Part shown: one piece after another, positions 1 through 5,827 of the stretch
Numbering within the stretch: position 1 is the first letter of the stretch
How the letters are laid out: the number at the start of each line of letters is the position of its first letter
Origin: Dethiosulfovibrio sp.
Lineage (GTDB): Bacteria > Synergistota > Synergistia > Synergistales > Dethiosulfovibrionaceae
NCBI GenBank assembly: GCA_028709985.1
Contig: JAQUTB010000087.1
Coordinates: 1-6,965, forward strand
Reading direction: 5' to 3'
DNA length: 6,965 bases
Program-made: the position numbers and the translations under genes
The notes under the pieces: generated by a model
Databases searched by the model: none
Told to the model about the DNA's origin: nothing
Seen by the model: only the letters and a program-made list of their open reading frames with translations

Positions 1-414
1 CCCTCTGGTGGCTCCCTTGACGAAGACCCCTTCTACGTAGGTAAGGGAAACCGCCAGGCCGTCTATCTTCAGCTCGCAGGCCCAGGGGAATGGCTCTGCC
101 GAGCCCTGGGCCCTCCTCAGATAGCCCTCCAGCTCCTGTAGGTCGAAAACGTCGTCAAGGCTCAGCATAGGCTGGGAATGGCGGACTTTCTCAAAACCGT
201 CAAGGGGCTTTCCCCCTACCCTTCTGGAGGGGGAGTCAGGGGATATTAAAGACGGTTGCTCCGCCTCAAGGCGGAGCAACTCCCTCATCAGAGCGTCGTA
301 ACCGTCGTCGTCTATCTCAGGCCTGTCCAGAACGTAGTAGAGATAATCGTGGCCGGCGATGGCCTCCTTTAGGTCCTGATATCGCTTAAGAACCTCCGAG
401 GGAACACTGTCCAT
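1..414 (-). CDS. ligA: NAD-dependent DNA ligase LigA, N-terminal part (gene runs off the left edge)
   Basis: LigA seals nicks in duplex DNA in replication and repair, using NAD+ to adenylate an active-site lysine. I translated the reverse strand: 138 codons are visible, about a fifth of the usual 660-680 residue enzyme. Residues 1-65 look like the family's Ia domain that binds the nicotinamide end of NAD, with the tyrosine/aspartate pattern YYVLDRPEIDDDGYD at 26-40. Next comes HSQPMLSLDDVF at 79-90, matching the conserved HxxPMLSL motif. The adenylation motif CELKIDGLAVSL follows at 113-124, with Lys116 the expected nucleophile. The sequence ends at GATRG, where the family continues with DG. 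The start is uncertain: ATG at 414 lies 5 nt after the lysS stop, with AAGG 10 nt upstream, while an in-frame GTG at 423 would overlap that stop by 4 nt and add three residues. Either fits translational coupling to lysS. Identity is secure; the catalytic and C-terminal zinc, HhH and BRCT domains cannot be assessed. Confidence 0.96.
   Translation of the reverse strand, partial: MDSVPSEVLKRYQDLKEAIAGHDYLYYVLDRPEIDDDGYDALMRELLRLEAEQPSLISPDSPSRRVGGKPLDGFEKVRHSQPMLSLDDVFDLQELEGYLRRAQGSAEPFPWACELKIDGLAVSLTYVEGVFVKGATRG
255..280 (-). other. Perfect 11-bp inverted repeat (hairpin) inside ligA
   Basis: Arms at 255-265 and 270-280 are exact reverse complements of 11 bp, separated by a 4-nt loop (TTGA in the mRNA sense). 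It lies about 135-160 nt into ligA, in codons for a leucine/glutamate-rich segment (residues 46-53) of domain Ia. No run of Ts follows directly on either strand, so it does not look like a standard intrinsic terminator. The repeat is seen directly; any regulatory role is conjecture. Confidence 0.6.
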
Positions 415-419
415 AGGTA

Positions 420-1931
420 TCACGCCTTGGGTTTCATCGTCGGGAACAGTATGACGTCCCTTATGGAGCGACTGTCGGTCAAAAACATTATCAGCCTGTC
501 TATGCCAATACCGAGCCCTCCCGTCGGAGGAAGTCCCTGCTCTATGGCGTTGATAAAGTCCTCGTCGAAGGGGTGGCTCTCGTCGTCTCCTTCTGCCTTC
601 AGCCTGGCCTGGTCCTCGAACCTGGCCCTCTGGTCGATTGGGTCGTTTAGCTCGCTGAAGCCGTTGGCGACCTCGCTGCCACAGACAAACAGCTCAAACC
701 TGTGGGTGTAGTCGGGCTTTTCCGGATCTCTTTTGGAAAGAGGGGAGATCTCCGTGGGATGTCCCATGACGAAAGTGGGCTGAACCAGTTTCTTCTCCAC
801 GAACTCCTCTATCATCATCAGAAGGACCTTGAACTTGCTCTCGTTGCCCTCCACGGCAAGGCCCTCTCCCTCGGCGATAGACCTGGCCTGGGCGTCGGTC
901 TCTATGGCGTCGAAGTCCACTCCGCAGTGCTCCTTAACCAGGTCCACCATTGTCACCCTCCTGAAGGGCCTGGAGAGATCCAGCTCGGTCCCCTGCCAGG
1001 TGACTGTGGTGGTGCCGTTTGCGTCCATAGCTGCCTTTCTTATTATCTCCTCGGTGAGGTCCATCATGTCGTTGTAGTCGCAGTAGGGCCAATAGACCTC
1101 CATGGCGGTAAACTCGGGGTTGTGCATGGCGTCCATCCCCTCGTTGCGGAAGTTCTTGCCCATCTCGTAGACCCTGCCCATCATGCCCACAACAAGCCTC
1201 TTTAGGTGAAGCTCTGTGGCTATTCTCAGGTACATATCCAGGTCCAGGGCGTTGTGATGGGTCACGAAAGGACGGGCGTTAGCCCCACCTGCCAGGTAGG
1301 AGAGGATCGGAGTGTCCACCTCCAAAGTCCCGTGGTCTTCCAGTGTCTTTCTAACCGAGGCGACGATCTTGGCCCTCTGGCGGAAAACGTCCCTTACCTC
1401 TGGATTGGACATAAGGTCCAGATATCTCTTTCTGTAACGGATCTCCATGTCGGTTAGACCATGCCACTTCTCCGGAAGAGGCCTGATAGCCTTGCAGAGA
1501 AGGACGCAACGGGTGACAGCGATGGTCAGCTCTCCCCGCTTGGTCCTGAAGGGATGGCCCTCTATACCCACTATATCCCCTGCGTCGATCCATTTTTTGA
1601 AGAACCTGTAGCCTTCCTCTCCCATTGCGTCGAGCTGGAAGTAGAGCTGCATATTGCCGGTCTCGTCCTGGACGTTGGCGAAGGAGGCCTTTCCCTGCTT
1701 ACGGACCGTCATGAGTCTTCCTGCAACGGAAAGTTCCACGTCCTTTCGGTTTTGGTCCACCTCGATATCGTCGTGCTCCGCCCTGATCTGGTTCAGGGTA
1801 TGTTTGACGTCCCAGGTCTCGTGGACGTAGGGATCATAGCCTTCCTCTTCCCTGAGCCTTCCCAGCTTATCGAGCCTCTGCCTGAGGATCTCCTCCTCCG
1901 GCATCACAGTGTTCCGTTCCATATCGCTCAT
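420..1931 (-). CDS. lysS: Lysyl-tRNA synthetase, class II (LysS)
   Basis: This cytoplasmic enzyme charges tRNA-Lys with lysine using ATP. From the chosen start it has 503 residues, normal for bacterial LysS (about 490-510). A short helical N-terminal segment is followed by an OB-fold anticodon-binding domain at about 65-145. The class II catalytic core comes next: motif 1 region at about 207-222 with GGANARPF, then THHN; motif 2 with FRNEG at 261-265 followed by HNPEFTAMEVY; GSEVANGFSELND at 418-430; and motif 3 GLGIGIDRL at 472-480. It looks intact. I chose ATG at 1931 because AAAGGGG sits 8 nt upstream. An in-frame TTG at 1949 with GGAGG 7 nt upstream is a real alternative and adds six residues; the ATGs at 1922 and 1904 have poorer sites. 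The 5' end overlaps the upstream dus gene by 65 nt, and ligA follows after 5 nt, so translation of all three is probably coupled. Gene identity is certain. Confidence 0.98.
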   Translation of the reverse strand: MSDMERNTVMPEEEILRQRLDKLGRLREEEGYDPYVHETWDVKHTLNQIRAEHDDIEVDQNRKDVELSVAGRLMTVRKQGKASFANVQDETGNMQLYFQLDAMGEEGYRFFKKWIDAGDIVGIEGHPFRTKRGELTIAVTRCVLLCKAIRPLPEKWHGLTDMEIRYRKRYLDLMSNPEVRDVFRQRAKIVASVRKTLEDHGTLEVDTPILSYLAGGANARPFVTHHNALDLDMYLRIATELHLKRLVVGMMGRVYEMGKNFRNEGMDAMHNPEFTAMEVYWPYCDYNDMMDLTEEIIRKAAMDANGTTTVTWQGTELDLSRPFRRVTMVDLVKEHCGVDFDAIETDAQARSIAEGEGLAVEGNESKFKVLLMMIEEFVEKKLVQPTFVMGHPTEISPLSKRDPEKPDYTHRFELFVCGSEVANGFSELNDPIDQRARFEDQARLKAEGDDESHPFDEDFINAIEQGLPPTGGLGIGIDRLIMFLTDSRSIRDVILFPTMKPKA

Positions 1932-2928
1932 TCCATATTCCCCTTTCAAAATATCGCCTCCAGTCCAGGACCAGCTCCATCGCTTGGGGCCAGTCCGAGA
2001 CCGAGGCTATAGATCTTTTGTAAGGCCCACATCCGGGGACTCCCCGAAAAAGACCGGACATAAAGCGTTTTAACATGACAAGGGCAACCCTCTCACCATG
2101 GAGGGACACCAGATCCTCCGCTAGGGAGACGAAAAGCCCCGCCCTCTCCTCCAGGGTCGGTTCCTGTGCAAAGGGGCAATTCTCGATATTATAGCCCATC
2201 TTAGACCTAATTCGGGGGATGACGAAGGGATCGGACATGGCCCCTCTAGCCATAAACACCGAGACACAGCGCCCATCCATCATGTGCGATACCGACTCGA
2301 AATCGGTCATATCCCCCGAGGCCGATATCATGCCGGGAAACTCCCGGGCGACCTTCAGTATCTCACCGGGATCGGATTTCCCCTCGTACCTCTGAGGCGC
2401 GGTCCGACCGTGAATCCCCACGTTATCCGCCCCGGCATCTATCAGGGCCGAGGTAAACCGCAAGGTATCGGGCCCGTCTCCGTCGGGGACTATCTTTCGG
2501 ATTTTAGGCCAGACCGGGAGACCCAGGGATTTAAGCTCCCTGACCATCTCCACCGCTATGTCCATCCTGTCTAAAAGCCTCGCTCCAGCCCCTTTTTTCA
2601 GCACCTTAGGCATAGGACAGGCCATATTTATGCCTATGGCCTGAAAGTAATCCGCACCGGAAAGAGCCACCTCAGCCCCACGGACTAAGGTCTCCACGTC
2701 GCCTGCAAAAAGCTGAAGAACTAAAGGCCCCTCGTCAGGAGAACGGCGAAGCATCCTCTCTGTCTTGCCGTTGTCCCTTATCAGCCCAGCACAGCTTACC
2801 ATCTCGGTGTGAGCGAGGCCCACGCCCAGTCGCCAAAAAAGCCGCCTCACAGCCGGGATGGTGATACCAGCCAGAGGGGACAGCATCAGGGGGTTTTCTA
2901 TGGAGATACGTCCTACGGTTATCGCCAT
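1867..2928 (-). CDS. dusB: tRNA-dihydrouridine synthase, DusB-like
   Basis: Dus enzymes are FMN-dependent and reduce specific uridines in tRNA to dihydrouridine with NADPH. The 353-residue product has the family order: an N-terminal TIM-barrel start ENPLMLSPLAGIT (11-23) and TEMVS (41-45), the catalytic-cysteine loop GINMACPMPKV (99-109, Cys104), KIRK (142-145, FMN-contacting lysine), IHGRT (172-176), and a phosphate-binding end with SGDM (204-207) and ARGA (227-230). The C-terminal third resembles the helical tRNA-binding domain. It is divergent: the usual PMAGVTD motif reads PLAGITI, and the usual GRGA and GNPW elements read ARGA and SDPF. Assignment to the DusB branch is by overall resemblance and is less sure than the family. 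ATG at 2928 follows the coaX stop by 3 nt; GGGGGAG lies 11 nt upstream and a closer AAGG overlaps the coaX stop. About the last 20 residues overlap lysS and extend beyond the usual DusB end, near residue 330. Confidence 0.88.
   Translation of the reverse strand: MAITVGRISIENPLMLSPLAGITIPAVRRLFWRLGVGLAHTEMVSCAGLIRDNGKTERMLRRSPDEGPLVLQLFAGDVETLVRGAEVALSGADYFQAIGINMACPMPKVLKKGAGARLLDRMDIAVEMVRELKSLGLPVWPKIRKIVPDGDGPDTLRFTSALIDAGADNVGIHGRTAPQRYEGKSDPGEILKVAREFPGMISASGDMTDFESVSHMMDGRCVSVFMARGAMSDPFVIPRIRSKMGYNIENCPFAQEPTLEERAGLFVSLAEDLVSLHGERVALVMLKRFMSGLFRGVPGCGPYKRSIASVSDWPQAMELVLDWRRYFERGIWNERYGTEHCDAGGGDPQAEAR
1940..1946 (-). promoter_or_regulatory. Ribosome binding site for lysS, inside the dus coding region
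   Basis: The mRNA reads AAAGGGG with an 8-nt spacer to the ATG at 1931. It decides the preferred lysS start. A second Shine-Dalgarno-like GGAGG at 1957-1961 lies 7 nt before an in-frame TTG at 1949, so the start is not fully settled. Both sites lie within the last codons of dus. Confidence 0.6.
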
Positions 2929-2931
2929 ACC

Positions 2932-3702
2932 TTAAACCGCTCCCCCAAGTCTGGAGTATATCAGCCTCAGCCCCTCCAAAGTAAGCCAGTGATCCACGTA
3001 GGTGATGGTGCTGGACACCTTTGCCACAGTAGCGGCATGCCCACCAGTGGCCACTACGGGGCTGGTGACGCCAAGCTGATCCCATATCCTCTTAACCAGG
3101 GCATCCACCGCTCCCGCGGTCCCGTAGACCACCCCGGACTGTATGGCCAACATAGTACTGTCCCCTATGACCCTCTCCGGTGCCTCAAGCGCGACCTGAG
3201 GTAGTTTGGAGGTCTTTCCGAACAGGGCGTCCATGCTGGTGACAAGGCCCGGTGAGATAGTTCCCCCAAGATACGCCCCTTCCGGCGATATTACGTCCAA
3301 GGTTATGGCGGTTCCAAAGTCCACCACCACCAGGGGAGAGCCATAACGATAGACTCCCGCCACAGAGTTGACCAGTCTGTCCGCCCCAACCTCCCAGCGA
3401 TTTTTATAGGCTATCTCTATTCCCAGATCCAGGTCGGACGACACCTTAAGGCATGGGACGGAAAGATAGTTCTGGACCGCCTCGGATATGATGCCATCCA
3501 GGGATGGGACGACGCTTGACAGGGCAGCTCCCTTTATCTCCGAGGGGGAGATGGAGGAAAGCGTGAGAAGGTTCAAAAGCAGTATGCCCACCTCGTCGGA
3601 GGTTTTTCTCTCCGAGACGAGACGCCAGTGTCGAACCAGTTCATCTCCCCTGAAAAGCCCCACCACAGTGGTGGTGTTCCCTACATCTATCGTCAGAATC
3701 AT
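2932..3702 (-). CDS. coaX: Type III pantothenate kinase (CoaX)
   Basis: CoaX phosphorylates pantothenate with ATP in the first step of coenzyme A synthesis. It belongs to the ASKHA fold, needs a monovalent cation, and is generally not inhibited by CoA, unlike type I CoaA. The 256 residues match the family's usual 250-260. Motifs seen are DVGNT at 6-10 (ATP phosphate loop), GADRL at 106-110 (pantothenate site and catalytic aspartate region), VVVDFGTAITLDVI at 125-138, YLGGTISPGL at 144-153, and ATGG at 218-221 (nucleotide pocket). The ATG at 3702 is chosen because the protein then begins directly with MILTIDVGNT, as in homologues, and GAGAGGG lies 7 nt upstream. An upstream in-frame TTG at 3735 would add 11 non-homologous residues and overlap comEC. 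The gene lies 19 nt after comEC and 3 nt before dus. It looks complete and ordinary. Confidence 0.97.
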   Translation of the reverse strand: MILTIDVGNTTTVVGLFRGDELVRHWRLVSERKTSDEVGILLLNLLTLSSISPSEIKGAALSSVVPSLDGIISEAVQNYLSVPCLKVSSDLDLGIEIAYKNRWEVGADRLVNSVAGVYRYGSPLVVVDFGTAITLDVISPEGAYLGGTISPGLVTSMDALFGKTSKLPQVALEAPERVIGDSTMLAIQSGVVYGTAGAVDALVKRIWDQLGVTSPVVATGGHAATVAKVSSTITYVDHWLTLEGLRLIYSRLGGAV

Positions 3703-3709
3703 AAATAAA

Positions 3710-3716
3710 CCCTCTC
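3710..3716 (-). promoter_or_regulatory. Ribosome binding site for coaX
   Basis: The mRNA reads GAGAGGG with a 7-nt AT-rich spacer to the ATG at 3702, within a longer purine-rich stretch that also contains AGGAG (3714-3718). It supports the internal ATG over the longer TTG reading frame. It falls in the 19-nt gap after the comEC stop. Confidence 0.7.
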
Positions 3717-3721
3717 CTCTC

Positions 3722-5122
3722 TCACGAAAAGACAAAAACTACAAAGAAGGCCAAAGCCAGGGCCAAAATCCCCGATCTAACGGGAGAAACTCGAAAACGG
3801 ATCGACAGTATCGCTCCTAGGGACGCACAGGACGACATAACCATCCAGGGCGACCATCCCAGGGATGGAAGCCCCTCGACCATGGAGGCCCCGTATCGCC
3901 AAAGGGCGAAGGCCCCCTCAGGGACAACGACTATAAGGGAGCCTCCCGGGATCCCCGCCAAGGAGGGTATGGAGAACAGCGCCGCTAGAGGCAAGAGCAC
4001 GGAAAAAGCGGGCAGAGCCACAACGTTAAGTACGGCCCCTGCCAGAGGAACCGTTTTAAAGGTCCCGGATACCATAGGGGCGGTCACGGCCCAAAGAATA
4101 GGGCTAGCTGAAAGAGCGGTTATCCACCTTCGTTCGATCCTTATGGTCATAAGCGCCGAAATGGCCAGAGCTGCAACAACCGACAGCCGCCACCCAAGGT
4201 CCCAGAACCACCATGGCCTGTAGAGGAGAAGTGACATGGAGGCTACTGCAACCGAGTTCACCACCGATGAGGGCCTGCCCAAGGCCACACCTAAAAGGGC
4301 GACCTGAACCATAAGGGCGGCCCTCAGGGCGCTCGCTGCCGCCCCTGCGACGAGAACGTACAGCCACATGAGGGCGGATACGACCAGCCATTTCCACCTT
4401 CCGCCCCATGGGAGGGCCCAGGCAAGGATGGCTACCAACCCAACGTGAAAGCCGGAGACCGCCAGGAGATGGGCGGTCCCCCATCTGCTATGGTCCTCGA
4501 CCAAATCTGGGTCCCTGTCGCCTAAGAGTGCCGCCAGAAGATATCCCCTCGTAAGAGGGGGAAGGGACGAGTGTATCCTATCCCGAAGGATAGACCTGAG
4601 ATAATGTATCCCCCAACCGTCGCCAATGTAAACCATCTTCTCTGGAACGAGAACCCCCGTTACACCACGAGCCAACCAATATCGCCTCTCGTCGAAAGGG
4701 TTTCCCGCCCTGGGCTCCATAAGGGGCTCGACCTTTCCGGTCCATCTCACCTTCGTCCCCTCCAAAAAGGACTTTTCTGGAGAGACCTTCGCCACGACCG
4801 CCCCACGATCCCCCTTTATGACCATGGCCTTCCTCCTGCCCCAGGACCTCTCCATGACCACCTCGCCGGAGGTCATCCCTACAGGGATGGACACAGTCTC
4901 AAGCCTTAGAGAGCACCACAAAGAGGACAGAACCGAGACGATAGCGACTATAAGGGCGACGATAAACCTCCCTCTGTCCCATTTGGCACAGACGATGAAG
5001 GAGACTCCCAGGGAGACCAATCCAGCGACAACCCCGGACGGTATCGGCGAGCCCCACAGAGCGACGGACAGACAGGTCGCGGCCAACACGACCAGAAACG
5101 GGGCCTCCGCCAGGAGATCCAA
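3722..5122 (-). CDS. comEC: ComEC/Rec2-family DNA-uptake channel protein lacking a C-terminal MBL domain
   Basis: ComEC is the inner-membrane channel that carries single-stranded DNA into the cytoplasm during natural transformation. The product has 466 residues. Three hydrophobic segments lie at about 9-25, 30-46 and 52-71. A soluble stretch of about 75-168 follows, typical of the DUF4131/OB-like region, containing NPFDERRYWLARGVTG (141-156). The Competence domain begins near 190: ALLGDRDPD (198-206), GTAHLLAVSGFHVGL (215-229), ASALRAALM (263-271), DLGWRLS (308-314, where glutamine is more usual than the arginine), and a run of hydrophobic helices to the end. The protein stops after the last helix; the metallo-beta-lactamase-like domain of long ComEC proteins (about 700-800 residues) is absent, and coaX follows within 19 nt. 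Short forms are known, for example in Helicobacter. The start is uncertain: TTG at 5122 directly abuts the comEA TAG stop in the same frame, with GTGAGG only 3 nt upstream; GTG at 5089 is an alternative. Confidence 0.9.
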   Translation of the reverse strand: MDLLAEAPFLVVLAATCLSVALWGSPIPSGVVAGLVSLGVSFIVCAKWDRGRFIVALIVAIVSVLSSLWCSLRLETVSIPVGMTSGEVVMERSWGRRKAMVIKGDRGAVVAKVSPEKSFLEGTKVRWTGKVEPLMEPRAGNPFDERRYWLARGVTGVLVPEKMVYIGDGWGIHYLRSILRDRIHSSLPPLTRGYLLAALLGDRDPDLVEDHSRWGTAHLLAVSGFHVGLVAILAWALPWGGRWKWLVVSALMWLYVLVAGAAASALRAALMVQVALLGVALGRPSSVVNSVAVASMSLLLYRPWWFWDLGWRLSVVAALAISALMTIRIERRWITALSASPILWAVTAPMVSGTFKTVPLAGAVLNVVALPAFSVLLPLAALFSIPSLAGIPGGSLIVVVPEGAFALWRYGASMVEGLPSLGWSPWMVMSSCASLGAILSIRFRVSPVRSGILALALAFFVVFVFS

Positions 5123-5800
5123 CTACCTCACCGTCACCATGGAACGGATGGACTCCAGTTTTTTTGACCCTATGCCCTTGACCTTCAAGAGATCATCCAC
5201 CGATTTGAAGGGCCCCACGTCCTCCCGATATGAGACTATGGCCTGGGCTGTCTTAGGTCCGATACCAGGCAGGGTCTGGAGCTCCGCCAGGGATCCTCTG
5301 TTAAGGTCGACCATTCCGGTCCTCGCTGTGCCCTTGGTCCCGGATGGAGGAGAGAGGGTCGAGACGGAATAACCGCCTTGAGCCTGGCCTGACAGGGCTT
5401 GACCACCCACCCTCACCTGATCGACGCGGAGGGGAACGTGGACGTGCTCTCCGTCGGACAGAGGAGCGGCGAGGTTTATGCCGGACTCATCCGCTCCTGC
5501 TGCTAGACCTCCGGCTGACTCCACCAGGTGGAAGACCCTGCTGTCCGGCGGAAGGCGGTAAACCCCGGGGGATTTTACCGCGCCGGTGACGTAGACAATC
5601 CACACCTGTGCGACCTCAGCGACTTCCGCTTTAGGCTCGGCGGTTTTCGGTGACGAAAGCGCCGGACCAGCCACGGCGGTCGGGCCATCGTCGTCCACCC
5701 AGCGACCGGAGAAGGTCCTTATCATAACCCCAGCCACGCCGAAACAGACCAGACCGAACAGTATCAGACCTACCTGAAGAGCCTTGCTTCTGCCTTTCAA
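5123..5800 (-). CDS. comEA: Competence protein ComEA, membrane-anchored DNA receptor
   Basis: ComEA binds incoming double-stranded DNA outside the cytoplasmic membrane and helps deliver it to ComEC. The 225-residue product has a short basic N-terminus and one hydrophobic segment (about 8-28) that should anchor it with the rest outside. A low-complexity Ala/Pro/Lys linker (about 36-64) follows, then an SLBB-type domain (about 67-125, with VTGAVKSPGVYRLP at 71-84), a Gly/Ser-rich linker (about 130-160), and a C-terminal pair of helix-hairpin-helix motifs (164-220) with VDLNRGS, LPGIGPKTAQAI and VKGIGSKKLESI. The order and length match Gram-positive-type ComEA (about 205 residues in Bacillus subtilis). 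The start is a TTG, supported by GGGAGGT 7 nt upstream and by the residues just before the membrane anchor. It lies 27 nt after miaB and abuts comEC. DNA-binding elements look intact. Confidence 0.96.
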   Translation of the reverse strand: MKGRSKALQVGLILFGLVCFGVAGVMIRTFSGRWVDDDGPTAVAGPALSSPKTAEPKAEVAEVAQVWIVYVTGAVKSPGVYRLPPDSRVFHLVESAGGLAAGADESGINLAAPLSDGEHVHVPLRVDQVRVGGQALSGQAQGGYSVSTLSPPSGTKGTARTGMVDLNRGSLAELQTLPGIGPKTAQAIVSYREDVGPFKSVDDLLKVKGIGSKKLESIRSMVTVR

Positions 5801-5807
5801 TTTAGAG

Positions 5808-5814
5808 ACCTCCC
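5808..5814 (-). promoter_or_regulatory. Ribosome binding site that fixes the TTG start of comEA
   Basis: The mRNA reads GGGAGGT with a 7-nt spacer before the TTG at 5800. This near-consensus site, in the 27-nt gap after the miaB stop, is the main reason to accept a non-ATG start. No promoter-like sequence is evident in the gap, so comEA probably depends on transcription from upstream. Confidence 0.75.
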
Positions 5815-5827
5815 GACAAAGATACGT

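Noticed and set aside
702..1205. A 167-codon plus-strand open frame rich in His, Leu and Val
   Set aside because: It is antisense to the lysS catalytic core and has the low-complexity look of a reverse-complement shadow.
1461..2012. A 183-codon plus-strand open frame opposite lysS
   Set aside because: It lies wholly antisense to the strongly conserved lysS and dus genes, shows no recognisable motif, and is explained by the GC-rich codon pattern of the real genes.
3703..3735. Longer coaX reading frame starting at TTG 3735
   Set aside because: The extra 11 residues precede the conserved MILTIDVGNT start of CoaX, overlap comEC, and the internal ATG has its own ribosome binding site.
4545..4593. 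Two short inverted repeats in comEC (arms 4545-4550/4555-4560 and 4578-4583/4588-4593)
   Set aside because: The stems are only 6 bp, lie in coding sequence and lack a T-run; short palindromes of this size are expected by chance.
4818..5372. A 184-codon plus-strand open frame opposite comEC and comEA
   Set aside because: Its composition (many Arg, Thr, Pro) is that of a shadow frame, it has no recognisable domain, and it crosses the junction of two confident genes.
5801..5827. Possible promoter or terminator between miaB and comEA
   Set aside because: The gap is only 27 nt and is mostly taken by the comEA ribosome binding site; I see no hairpin with a T-run and no convincing -10/-35 pair.
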